A stretch of 64,000 nucleotides of DNA from Bog-756 sp963812525 (GTDB lineage Bacteria; Actinomycetota; Acidimicrobiia; Acidimicrobiales; RAAP-2). Position numbers and translations under genes: made by a program. The DNA lies in NCBI GenBank assembly GCA_963812525.1, contig CAWEVL010000009.1, forward strand, positions 248,001 to 312,000, given 5' to 3'. Under the pieces are notes generated by a model. The model had not been told where the DNA came from. It saw only the letters and a program-made list of their open reading frames with translations, and made no database searches. This document shows, piece after piece, positions 1-8,043 of the stretch (positions are counted from its first letter, which is position 1; each line of letters begins with the position of its first letter).

Positions 1-1085
1 CAGCACGGGTACCCCCGGCGGCCTGTACCAGGACGTGCCCACCGCGGTGGGCACCCAGTACGCCCTCACCTACTGGTCGGCCGTCAACGGGGACCAGACA
101 CCCGGGCAGACCCACGACCTCGCCGTCTCCGTCGGCGGCCAGGTCGTGGCCACGATCCAGGAGGCCGGGAGGGCCGCCCCCTCATCTGGGTGCAGCACTC
201 GGTGACGGTCACCGCCACCTCCACCACGACGCGCGTCGAGTTCGACGACGTCACCCCGGGCGACACCAACCAGGGGCCGGCCCTCGACAACGTCTCGTTC
301 GACGCCCTCCCCGACGCCCCCATCAGCCTCAGCTCGGCCACGATCGACCCCCAGACCACCGGGGTGAACTTCACCGTGCCGGTGGCCACCTTCACCGACG
401 GCAACCCGGCTGCACCCCTGGGCAACTTCTCGGCCACCATCAACTGGGGTGATGGCACCACCAGCCGGCCGGGGCCATCACCCAGCCCGGCGGTACCGGT
501 ACCACCTTCGCCGTGAGCGGCTCGCACACCTACACGGCCCATGCCACCTACACGGTCGGGGTGACCGTCAACGACATCGGTGGCTCGACGGCCAGCGTCT
601 CGGACCAGGTCCAGGTGGTCGACGGCGTGATCACCTGCACCGGATCGGGGTGTTCGGGGACGGTCACCACGCCTACCCAGACCGAGTCGGTCAGTTCGAC
701 CTCGACGAGCGGGACCATCCTGGTCACCCTCGACCCCGGGAAGGCGATCTCCTGCCATGACCAGTTCCGGCACGCACCGCAGACCACCACGGTGATCGAC
801 ACCAACCTCAACGCCAACATCCTCTCCACGGTGAGCTTCGTCAACTCCAGTGCCCCGGGCCCGTGGTGGGTCCCCTTCGCCGTCTGCTACCAGGCCCAGA
901 CCCCCTTCACCGACCTGTTCGGCCACTCCGTGACCACCGGGCTCCTGCCTCTGTGCGCCCTGCCCCGCTCACCGAGGCCCCTGGTCGCCCCCTGCGTGCA
1001 GTCGATCACCGAAAAGCCCCTTGGCCCCAGCGGCACCGTGGTCGAGAAGGTCGTCGTCCCACCGGGCGACCCCCGGCACAGCTGA
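1..1085 (+). CDS. Secreted surface protein with DUF642-like and PKD/Ig-like domains, 5' end missing
   Basis: This is the 3' part of a large extracellular protein; its start lies left of the window. The first ~110 residues (ending near ALDNVSFDALP) resemble a DUF642-type carbohydrate-binding beta-sandwich. A PKD/Ig-like domain follows, with the NWGDGTTS and GSHTYTAHATYTVGV signatures. The last ~150 residues contain several cysteines (CTGSGCSG, CHDQF, FAVCYQ) and match nothing I recognise. The reading frame changes twice, near 170-190 and near 470-510, each time by the equivalent of one lost base, while homology continues across both breaks. I therefore read it as one gene with sequencing errors. 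The stop is the TGA at 1083-1085. Function is probably adhesion or polymer binding at the cell surface, but only the domain types support that. Confidence 0.6.
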
Positions 1086-1160
1086 GCGGCGTCGGATCAG
1101 CCGAGTGGTGAGCCAACTGGCAGCGGCACGCAGCCGGAGCGCTTGGGTCGCCGCCAGCGG

Positions 1161-1233
1161 TGCGCCCCCCCGGACTCGAACCCAGGAACCTGCAGATTAA
1201 GAATCTGCTGCTCTACCGTTGAGCTAGGGGCGC
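1161..1233 (-). tRNA. tRNA-Lys (anticodon CTT)
   Basis: The reverse complement folds as a cloverleaf. The acceptor is GCGCCCC/GGGGCGC with discriminator A, the anticodon stem is GCAGA/TCTGC, and the loop TTCTTAA gives anticodon CTT. CCA is not encoded. The T-stem (CTGGG/CCGGG) holds a G-G opposition at the third pair, which may be a base error inside a run of seven C on the plus strand. It lies divergently just upstream of lysS, the enzyme that charges it. Confidence 0.93.
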
Positions 1234-1551
1234 AGGGGCAGCATAAGAGTCGATCAGATGGGGCGTCAACGCTCGTCGGCGGAGGCTGCCGTGCAGGGAT
1301 GGACGGATCGCCGGTGGCGGGGAGGTCTTAGGGCGGCGGTGGGTCCGCGGTGTCCCGACCTCCGGACCAGGGCGTCCTTGCTCAGCAGTGGCCGACACGG
1401 TGGCCACGATGACTACTGTCGACGGAGACCATCCGCTAGTGAGATCGACAGTGGGCGAGCGTGGGCAAGAATTCGGCGGGCATAAGCTGGTGAGCGCACT
1501 CCAACGGTGGACTGATCCACGATCGGGGAATCAGAGGAAGAGGACAGCACC
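1234..1551. other. Intergenic region between tRNA-Lys and lysS
   Basis: About 318 bases with no convincing gene. It should hold the divergent promoters of tRNA-Lys and lysS, but I could not pick a clear -35/-10 pair. The purine-rich stretch AGAGGAAGAGGA at 1533-1544 is the lysS ribosome-binding site. Confidence 0.5.
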
Positions 1552-3074
1552 GTGACCGATGAGTCCGAACCGACCGTTGGCGAGGTCGACGCCAGTACCC
1601 TCGATTCTCTCAGCGCCGACCGCCGGAGAAAGCGGGACGCTCTCGCCGCCCGAGGCATCGACCCCTACCCTCTCCGGTTCGACCGTACGGCCACCGCCGC
1701 CGAGCTGCATCAACGACACGACGGGCTGGAGCCCGACAGCCGTACCGGCGATGTGGTCACGATGGCCGGCCGGCTGACCAGTATCCGGGGTCACGGCAAG
1801 CTCTCCTTCGCCACCCTCCGGGACGTGACCGGTTCGATCCAACTGCTCATGCAGGCGTCGACCCTCTCCGACCAGGCCAAGGCGGTCCTGGCCAATGCCG
1901 ATCTGGGCGACTGGATCGGCGCGGAGGGCGAGGCGGTCACCAGCCGCCGGGGCGAGCTCTCAGTGGACGTGGCCGAGCTTTGGATGCTGTCCAAGGCACT
2001 GCGGCCGCTGCCCGACAAGTGGCACGGGCTGACGGCCACCGACACCCGGTACCGTCAGCGGGAGGTCGACCTCCTGGCCAACCGACGATTCGCGAAAGTG
2101 TTCGACACCCGGTTCAAGGTCGTCGCCGCCCTCCGCAGGCAGCTGGTGCTCGAGGAGTTCGTCGAGGTGGACACCCCCATCCTCCAGCCGCAAGCAGGCG
2201 GAGCCCTGGCCCGGCCGTTCATGACCCACTCCAACGCCCTGGACATCGACCTGAGCCTGCGCATCGCCCCCGAGCTGTATCTCAAGCGGATGGTGGTGGG
2301 CGGATACGAGCGGGTCTTCGAGATCGCCCGGAACTTCCGCAACGAGGGGATCGACACTCGTCACAGCCCGGAGTTCACCGCCCTCGAGGCCTACCAGGCC
2401 TTCGGCGACGTCACACGACGGTATGGACCTGACCGAACGGCTGGTGGTCGAGGCAGCCCGCTCGGCGGTCGGTCGCCTGACCTTCGCCGTGGGCGACCGG
2501 GCTGTCGATCTGACTCCGCCGTGGCCACGCCGTCCGCTGCTGGACTGGCTGGAAGAGGTCGTCGGCCGGCGCCTCCATCCGTCTGACCCCGTGGAGGTGG
2601 TGCGGGCCGTGTGCCAGGAGCATGACGTGGACTTCCTGCCCGACTGGGGCTCGGGCAAGCTCATCTTCGAGCTGTACGACACCATCCTGCTGCCCACGGT
2701 GGTGGACCCGGTGTTCGTCGTCGGGTTCCCCGTCGAGGTGTCGCCGCTGGCCCGCCGTACGCCATGACGACCCGACCATGGCCGACCGGTTCGAGCTGGC
2801 CATCGACGCCAAGGAGTTCGCCAACGGCTACAGCGAGCTGAACATACCCGAGGAGCAGCAGGAGCGCTTCCTCGGCGAAGCCGCTGCAGCGGCCCGGGGC
2901 GACCTCGAGGCCCACCCCGCCGATCTGGCCTTCGTGCGCGCCCTCGAGTACGGGCTGCCCCCGACGTCGGGCATCGGCATCGGCGTGGACCGCCTGGTGA
3001 TGCTCATCGCCGAGGTCGAAGCGATCCGTGACGTCATCCTCTTCCCCATGATGCGTCCGGAGGCCACCAGCTGA
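1552..3074 (+). CDS. lysS: Class II lysyl-tRNA synthetase (two frameshifts)
   Basis: Charges tRNA-Lys in the cytosol. The GTG at 1552 follows a strong purine-rich ribosome-binding site. An N-terminal OB-fold anticodon-binding domain (roughly residues 60-170, with GRLTSIRGHGKLSFATLRD) leads into the class II catalytic core. The core shows RYRQREVDLL, motif 2 (FEIARNFRNEGIDTRHSPEF) and C-terminal motif 3 (GIGIGVDRLVML). The restored length of about 507 residues is normal for the family. The frame shifts near 2413 (after QAFGD) and near 2755 (after SPLARR), and conserved sequence resumes at once each time. Since the gene is essential, these are almost certainly errors in the assembled sequence. 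It lies next to tRNA-Lys(CTT). Confidence 0.96.
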
Positions 3075-3154
3075 CCGATGCAGCGGAGGAGGCCATCGCC
3101 CGCCCCCGGTGCTGTCCGATCCGCCGGCTGGTCGCGGCGGCGGTGGCGATCGGC

Positions 3155-4576
3155 TCAGGCGAACTGGCCCTGTCCGCTGTCCGACTCGGCCGCCCGCTCG
3201 GCGCTCCGACGGGCCTCGCTCCAGGCTTCGGGGGTATCGGCCTTGTGGGCCCGGGCCACGATCTCCTCGACCATCTGCGCCCGGCGCTTGGCCCCGGCCG
3301 CGGCTTCGGCGGCATCCTTGGCCCGATCGGCAACCCGAGGAGTGGCCTCGGCGGCCCGCTCGGCCTTCCGCTTGGCTTCCTCGGCCTTCCGTGCCGCCGC
3401 CTCCGCGGCCTCCGCGGCCTGCTTGGCGGCCTGGGCGGTCTCGTTCACGGAGCGCTGCGCCTCGGTCGCGGCCTCCTCGGCTTCGTCCGCCCGACGTCGT
3501 GCCTCCTCGGCGACCTTCCCCAGCTGCTCGGCCGACTGCCGGAAGTCGGCGGCCGCCTGCATGGTCTGGGCCATCTCCGACACCACCGCGGCCGCCTTGG
3601 CCGCCTCTTCCCAGGCCTCGGGCGTGCCAGTGGCCTGGGCCCGGGTGACGGCCTGTTCCGTCCGCTCGGCCCAACTGTTGGTCTTGTCGGCGGCCGCCTG
3701 GGACGGGGCGGCGCGCCCCGGTGGGCTCGGTGTCGCTGGTGGCCGTGGCCTCCATGTCATCCCCTTGGTCGTTGTCGTCGACAGCGTCGTCATCATCCAC
3801 GTCGTCCTCACCGGCGGTTGACCCGACCGGGGGCGTGGCGGCAGCCGGGGCAACCGGGGCTGGAGGGCTTGCCGGGGGTGCCGGGGTCGCGGGAGCGACC
3901 GGCGCTGCGGGTGCGATCGGAAATCCGGGAGCCGGTGCCGCAGCAACCGCGATCCCGGGCTCGGGCCCGCCCGCCGTGGCGGCAGGAGCGACAGGAGCGA
4001 CAGGAGCGACAGGAGCGACAGGAGCGAGCGGCAGGAGCGGTGGGAGCCGGGCCGGCTGGGCTGGGCATCTGGGGATGGCTCCGGCGCGGTGACCTCGTCG
4101 GCTCCGGCCCCGGGCAGCAGCCGGCTCCCGAGCAGCGGAACCGGGGCGACGTCGGGGGCCAGCAGATCGGTGGCATACCGGGCGGGCGGGGCGGCCGGGC
4201 TCTGGGCGATGACCGCAGCGGCCGGCGGGGCGACGTTCGGTTCCGGAGAGTCCACCGACGGGTCCTCGACCGGTCCGGGGGCGACCGGCGGGGGCGGCCC
4301 CACCCGCATGGTCTGTCCGGTCAGGTGGAAACCGTCCCAGTACCGCATCAATCCCGGGTCCTTCGTGTCGGGGTACCACCCGGCGGCCGACTGCTCCTCC
4401 ATGGTGACGGCGGGCGCCGGAGGCTCGGTCACCGGCGCGGGCAGGGCCTCGCTGGGTGGGTCGTCGGGACGGGGATCGTTCGAGAAGAACTGGGCGAACT
4501 CGTCCGCGGCATTGGGCGGTGTGGTCTCGTCGTCCGCCTTCCGCTTCTGGTGCCGTGCAAAGGGTCGCAGTGCCAT
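3155..4576 (-). CDS. DUF2510 domain protein with alanine-rich coiled coil (frameshifted)
   Basis: Unknown function. From the ATG at 4576 (MALRPFARHQKRK) there is a short basic head, then a DUF2510 motif (AGWYPDTKDPGLMRYWDG, about residues 66-83), common in actinobacterial envelope-associated proteins. A long Pro/Ala low-complexity linker follows, with an acidic patch (DDVDDDDAVDDNDQGDD). The last ~170 residues are Ala/Glu/Arg-rich with heptad-like spacing (AEEARRRADEAEEAATEAQR) and should form a long coiled coil. The frame is lost inside and beside a 9-bp tandem repeat near 3984-4028, where one frame reads Ala-Pro-Val repeats and another Ser-Leu-Leu; the Ala-Pro-Val reading fits the linker. 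It returns to the first frame near 3720. A GTG at 4603 is an alternative start. No transmembrane segment is visible. Confidence 0.65.
   Translation of the reverse strand: MALRPFARHQKRKADDETTPPNAADEFAQFFSNDPRPDDPPSEALPAPVTEPPAPAVTMEEQSAAGWYPDTKDPGLMRYWDGFHLTGQTMRVGPPPPVAPGPVEDPSVDSPEPNVAPPAAAVIAQSPAAPPARYATDLLAPDVAPVPLLGSRLLPGAGADEVTAPEPSPDAQPSRPGSHRSCRSLLSLLSLLSLLSLLPPRRAGPSPGSRLLRHRLPDFRSHPQRRSLPRPRHPRQALQPRLPRLPPRPRSGQPPVRTTWMMTTLSTTTTKGMTWRPRPPATPSPPGRAAPSQAAADKTNSWAERTEQAVTRAQATGTPEAWEEAAKAAAVVSEMAQTMQAAADFRQSAEQLGKVAEEARRRADEAEEAATEAQRSVNETAQAAKQAAEAAEAAARKAEEAKRKAERAAEATPRVADRAKDAAEAAAGAKRRAQMVEEIVARAHKADTPEAWSEARRSAERAAESDSGQGQFA
3984..4028. repeat. 9-bp tandem repeat (AGGAGCGAC), four perfect copies plus a partial one
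   Basis: The unit AGGAGCGAC runs head to tail from 3984 to 4019, with a truncated fifth copy to about 4028. It lies inside the DUF2510 gene on the opposite strand and encodes Ala-Pro-Val triplets in the likely true frame. A 9-bp period keeps the frame, so copy-number slippage would lengthen or shorten the linker by three residues at a time. Confidence 0.9.
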
Positions 4577-4778
4577 ACCACCTGTTTCGTCATCTACCCC
4601 CACTTCCTTGAGCAGTTCACCATGTCCTTTGGTGACCTCCCACTTTCCTCCTTCAGGCGGCCGAGGGGGCTGGTCGACCGGAGTGCTGAGGTGGGGTCAG
4701 GAGCCCCATCTGCCTCGAGGCCCATCTCAGCTTAAGTCGGTGGGCCATTCGGCCGATACCACCCAGGTGACAGGACTG

Positions 4779-5615
4779 ATGGGGTGGCCGGCAGGCGCAG
4801 CGACGGCGATCGAGGCACCCAAGCTCGGGCTCGGGGGCACCCCCAGCCTGGCCTTCCAGCCGGCCGTGGACCTGGCCACCGGTCGGCTGCTCGGCTTCGA
4901 GGCCCTGCTCCGTTGCCATGATGCCACGGGTGGCAATATCCCCCCGGACGTGCTCATCCCCTGGGCCGAGGCCCACGGGGTCATGAACGAGCTCAACGAA
5001 TGGGTGCTCTGTGAGGCATGTGCCCAGGCCTCCCGCTGGCCCTCGGACCTCCAGCTGGCCGTGAACTGCTCGGTCTTCCAGCTCCGGCGGGGGACGGCTG
5101 CGGTGGCCGCCGCCACGGCGCTGGAGCGGTCCGGCCTCAACCCGGACCGACTGACGGTGGAGGTCACCGAGGTCTCGGTGTCCGATGACGATGCGGCCGA
5201 GGACCTGCAGGTGATGACCCGCCTGGGCATTCAGCTCACGGTGGACGACGTGGGATCGGACTACTCCGTGCTGCAGAACCTGCGGGAAGCGGTCGTCAAC
5301 ACGGTGAAGATCGACGCCGGGCTGATCGCCGGGCTCACCGACCCCGACGGGCAGAAGCGTGCCGTGGTGGAGTCCATCGTGAAGCTCAGCCGGTCGTTGG
5401 GGTTCTGCACGGTGGCCGAGGCGGTCGAGACCGGCGAGCAGGTCGCCGTGCTCCGTGAAGTCGGAGCCGAGACGGCCCAGGGCTACTTCTTCTCGCCGCC
5501 GCTGACGGCACAGGAGGCCTGCGACCTGGCCAACATGGACCCCCACCCCTGCTTCGCCCTGACGCTGCCACCGGTGCCGTCGCTGCCGAAGATGACCACG
5601 CCCGGTCGTTCCTGA
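4779..5615 (+). CDS. EAL-domain cyclic-di-GMP phosphodiesterase
   Basis: A 278-residue stand-alone EAL protein predicted to hydrolyse cyclic di-GMP to pGpG in the cytosol. The ATG at 4779 follows AGGTGACAGGA; the reading frame is open further upstream, but no homology supports an earlier start. Catalytic blocks appear in order: FEALLR (the ExLxR motif), the Asn of AVNCSVFQL, EVTE, VDDVGSDYSVLQ (two metal-binding Asp), VKID (Lys), AEAVET (Glu) and QGYFFSPPL (Gln). All expected metal and substrate ligands are present, with AEGVE changed to AEAVE, so activity is likely. No GGDEF, PAS, receiver or membrane domain is attached, so the regulatory input is not encoded in this chain. It is transcribed divergently from the DUF2510 gene. 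Confidence 0.9.
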   Translation: MGWPAGAATAIEAPKLGLGGTPSLAFQPAVDLATGRLLGFEALLRCHDATGGNIPPDVLIPWAEAHGVMNELNEWVLCEACAQASRWPSDLQLAVNCSVFQLRRGTAAVAAATALERSGLNPDRLTVEVTEVSVSDDDAAEDLQVMTRLGIQLTVDDVGSDYSVLQNLREAVVNTVKIDAGLIAGLTDPDGQKRAVVESIVKLSRSLGFCTVAEAVETGEQVAVLREVGAETAQGYFFSPPLTAQEACDLANMDPHPCFALTLPPVPSLPKMTTPGRS

Positions 5616-5807
5616 GTCTGTCCGGGTCACCGTCCGAGTGGCCGCCACACCGGGTGCAGGCGACCCCTCCCGGTCCGGTCCCTGCTGACCAGCACCTCGA
5701 GCCGGGCGGACTGCCCCACCCCACACCCGTGTACCGGCCCCGGTCGGTGGGCCGGCACACGCCGATGTGGGTCGGTTGGTCCACGAATCCTCGTGGCACA
5801 CCGTCGG

Positions 5808-5892
5808 CGGAGGGAGTGGGATTCGAACCCACGGTGCCTTGCGACACAACGGTTTTCGAGACCGTCCGATTCGTCCGCTCTCGCATCCCTCC
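5808..5892 (-). tRNA. tRNA-Ser (anticodon CGA)
   Basis: The reverse complement gives a class II tRNA with a long variable arm. The acceptor is GGAGGGA/TCCCTCC with discriminator G, the anticodon stem ACGGT/ACCGT, and the loop CTCGAAA gives CGA, decoding TCG. The length without CCA is 85 nt. Confidence 0.95.
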
Positions 5893-5960
5893 GTCCGAGA
5901 GGCTAGCCGCGACGTCGGGCGTCGCCCGACCCCGGGACGGCGCCAACCGGCGGCGCCGGG

Positions 5961-6662
5961 TCAGTCGGTGGGGCCGTCGGGACCGGTCCCGGTGAGCGCG
6001 GGCATGGGTCGGCGGCCGACCCGTACCGGGTGCTCGGCCCGGGCCAGCATGGCCGTGTCGCCGGCGCTGTTCCCGTAGGCGTAGGCCAGATCGGCCCGGT
6101 ACCCGAGGTGGTCGTCGAGCAGGGTGACCTTGGCCTCGCCCCTGACATTGAGGCCGTCCAGCCGCCCGGTGAGGGTGTCGGTGTCGGGGTCCACCTCCCA
6201 CTTGGTGGCGATCACCTCGTCGATGCCCAGGGACGCCGCCACCAGGCGCACGTAGGCCTCGAAGGAGGCGCTGACCACGATGATCCGGTGTCCTTCACGT
6301 TGGTGCCACCGGATGCGGCCGGCGGCATCGGGACGGACCAGAGAGCGTTCGACGTCCCGCGCCGTCTCGTAGGCCGCGGACTCGGCGGCCTGACGGTCGA
6401 GGCCCCTCAGCACGTCCATGCAGATCAGCCGCTTGGCCCGGTCACGGGCCGGGCCGCCCTGGACGGCCAGTCCCAACCGGGGGGCGTGACGGATGAAGGT
6501 GGAGGCGAGTTCCCGGGGCCCGCGGATACGGGTCAGGAAGTGCCGGAGGGTGTCCCGACTGGTGATGGTGCCGTCGAAGTCGAAGGCCACCACCGGCCGG
6601 CCCCCCGATCCGTCGACTCGGGGCTCACCAGCCATCGCACCGACCGGGCCACCCGGGGCCAC
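5961..6662 (-). CDS. HAD superfamily subfamily IB hydrolase (phosphoserine-phosphatase-like)
   Basis: A 233-residue cytosolic phosphatase of the HAD-IB group, related to SerB and CicA. HAD motif I is AFDFDGTIT (about residues 26-34, nucleophile Asp), motif II is VVSASFEAY, motif III is the Lys of GEAKVTLL, and motif IV is YGNSAGDTAML. A helical cap with DVLRGLDRQAAE lies between motifs I and II. Substrate cannot be read from sequence; members dephosphorylate phosphoserine, lysophospholipids or glycerol phosphates. The upstream Met (MAPGG) and a second one ten codons later (MAGEPRVDG) are both possible starts. No operon partner is adjacent. Confidence 0.82.
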   Translation of the reverse strand: MAPGGPVGAMAGEPRVDGSGGRPVVAFDFDGTITSRDTLRHFLTRIRGPRELASTFIRHAPRLGLAVQGGPARDRAKRLICMDVLRGLDRQAAESAAYETARDVERSLVRPDAAGRIRWHQREGHRIIVVSASFEAYVRLVAASLGIDEVIATKWEVDPDTDTLTGRLDGLNVRGEAKVTLLDDHLGYRADLAYAYGNSAGDTAMLARAEHPVRVGRRPMPALTGTGPDGPTD

Positions 6663-7293
6663 ACCTCGCCACCCCCGGGAGGACCCCCGGGGTGAGGTGG
6701 ACGAGTTCCCGCCGATGGTCCCCTCCGCGCCATTGGCCGGGACGACGGCCCGGTCGGGGCGGTGCCGTCGGCGTCATCGGATGTTCCTCGTGGCTGTCCG
6801 TGCCATCGGCGTCGTCCTGTTTCTCGTTCGTCCCATCGTCGCTCCCGCCAATCGCTTCCACTAATGGTGCCGCCGAGCCACGCCATCGGCCCCTTCCCCT
6901 CAAGACCGCCTGCCCACGTGCCGAAGAAAGACCAAGGGGAACGGAGGTGCGTGGCTACAACCAGGGAAGCAGGTCGGGCCGTGGCAGTTTGTCATGAAGT
7001 TGTCAGCAGCCTCGCTCACCATGGAAATTGACGCCCTCGCCATTGGCCGGGACGGAGTCGATTCCCTCTCGACCTGCGTGTCCCGCGGGCAGGTCAATGG
7101 CCCGTTGCCCTCAGGCATGAACGCACCGGCCTGCTCCGGTGCGAAGGTCGGCCACAGGCCGGGTGCAGTGCGCTCTAAGGGAAGGCATGAATAAATGGCT
7201 ATGGCCAAGACTCCCAGTCCGCGAGATCACCATAGGCAGCCGGTAGCGTGGCCCGCCATGGAAGCCCAGGTGGGCAACGGTAGGATCACCTTT
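6663..7293. other. Intergenic region with a 17-bp direct repeat
   Basis: About 630 bases without a convincing gene, and visibly less G+C-rich than its surroundings. It carries two copies of CGCCATTGGCCGGGACG, at 6728-6744 and 7038-7054. It also has a 7-bp-stem hairpin (GCACCGG / CCGGTGC) at about 7124-7143. Short open frames here lack coding character. Confidence 0.5.
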
Positions 7294-7488
7294 GTGTCCA
7301 GATGGTTCGACCGTCTCGTGTGTCGCTACGCCACACATGACTGGTGGGCTCTGGCCTACCCTCCGGCGCGACGCTGGGAGTGCCGTCGCTGCGGCGTCAT
7401 CGTCGAGGAGGCCCCCACCTCGACGCCCGATCGTCGACGGACCCCGCGGGACAAGACCAGGCGGGCCAACGGGCCCACCCTCGGCTGA
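7294..7488 (+). CDS. Small zinc-ribbon-like protein
   Basis: A 64-residue protein. The GTG at 7294 is chosen because TAGGAT sits 7 bases upstream; longer in-frame starts at 7258 (ATG) and 7195 lack a better site. The chain has Cys-x3-His (CRYATHDWW) followed by Cys-x2-Cys (WECRRCGVIVEE), then a basic tail. This resembles the small actinobacterial proteins that end in a C-R-R-C-G knuckle, so it probably binds one zinc. Its role is unknown. The organised metal-ligand pattern is the main reason for believing it is real. Confidence 0.5.
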   Translation: MSRWFDRLVCRYATHDWWALAYPPARRWECRRCGVIVEEAPTSTPDRRRTPRDKTRRANGPTLG

Positions 7489-8043
7489 CCTGACCCGGGC
7501 GGCTCCGGCAGCCGCCGATGCTCACTGACTGCGTCGCTGAAGTGCGCAAATGTGGCGGTCGGTGGGCTATTTTGCCACTAGTTGTGGTGGCTCAAGCGCG
7601 GTCCGTCCCATCATTGTTAACCAAGGGATAACTTGACGTTTTCCACTTGTTTACCAGCGAGGCCACCGTTACGGTGACTGTTGATGCAAGCATGTCGCAC
7701 GCTCGGCGCAACCGCGAAAAGAACACGATGCCCCGGCACGTCTGTCTTTTCGCGACTGTACCGGCCGGCTGGCCCGTCCCGCAGGAGCGGGGCGAGCCGT
7801 TGTCCGGACGAGCACCATGGGGCCTGCTAACGTCGTGCCAGCCGCGAGTGGAGCGATCCGCTCAGCGGACGGCGTGTCCGGCGGATTCGGATCCTGTAGT
7901 ACCGATCGGCGCGTGGGTGGTGAAATTCATTTTCAGCAAATAGACGCCAATGGCGGGTATCTATTTTGCAGTTATTTTGGCAGTAACTCTAAGGCCAACA
8001 TGCCAAGCGGTGTCGGACGTCTTGCAGTTATCGAGGGGCAATC
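7489..8043. other. Long regulatory-looking region upstream of the surface cluster
   Basis: About 555 bases, clearly more A+T-rich than the neighbouring genes. It holds a 44-bp array of four 11-bp units at 7616-7659 and a cluster of GCCAA/TTGGC half-sites between 7945 and 8006, including the palindrome CGCCAATGGCG at 7945-7955. There is no credible gene. It is the likely control region for the co-directional cluster that starts at 8044. Confidence 0.6.
7616..7659 (+). promoter_or_regulatory. Four 11-bp direct repeats resembling a degenerate PHO box
   Basis: Consecutive 11-mers read GTTAACCAAGG, GATAACTTGAC, GTTTTCCACTT and GTTTACCAGCG, giving a G-T-T-W-A-C-C consensus at exact helical-turn spacing. 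OmpR/PhoB-family regulators bind direct repeats of this period, and the actinobacterial PhoP site uses GTTCACC units. The fourth base here is A or T instead of C, so assignment to PhoP is tentative. Confidence 0.4.

Noticed and set aside
4615..4636. Inverted repeat TTCACC/GGTGA between the DUF2510 and EAL genes as a PHO box
   Set aside because: The arms are inverted and not in 11-bp direct register, so they do not match the other arrays.
6994..7194. 66-codon open frame at 6994-7194
   Set aside because: No ribosome-binding site, no homology features, and it overlaps the 17-bp repeat region.
7780..7900. Possible c-di-AMP (ydaO-type) or other riboswitch
   Set aside because: Some G-rich fragments look similar, but the conserved paired elements could not be aligned. 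A covariance-model search would be decisive.
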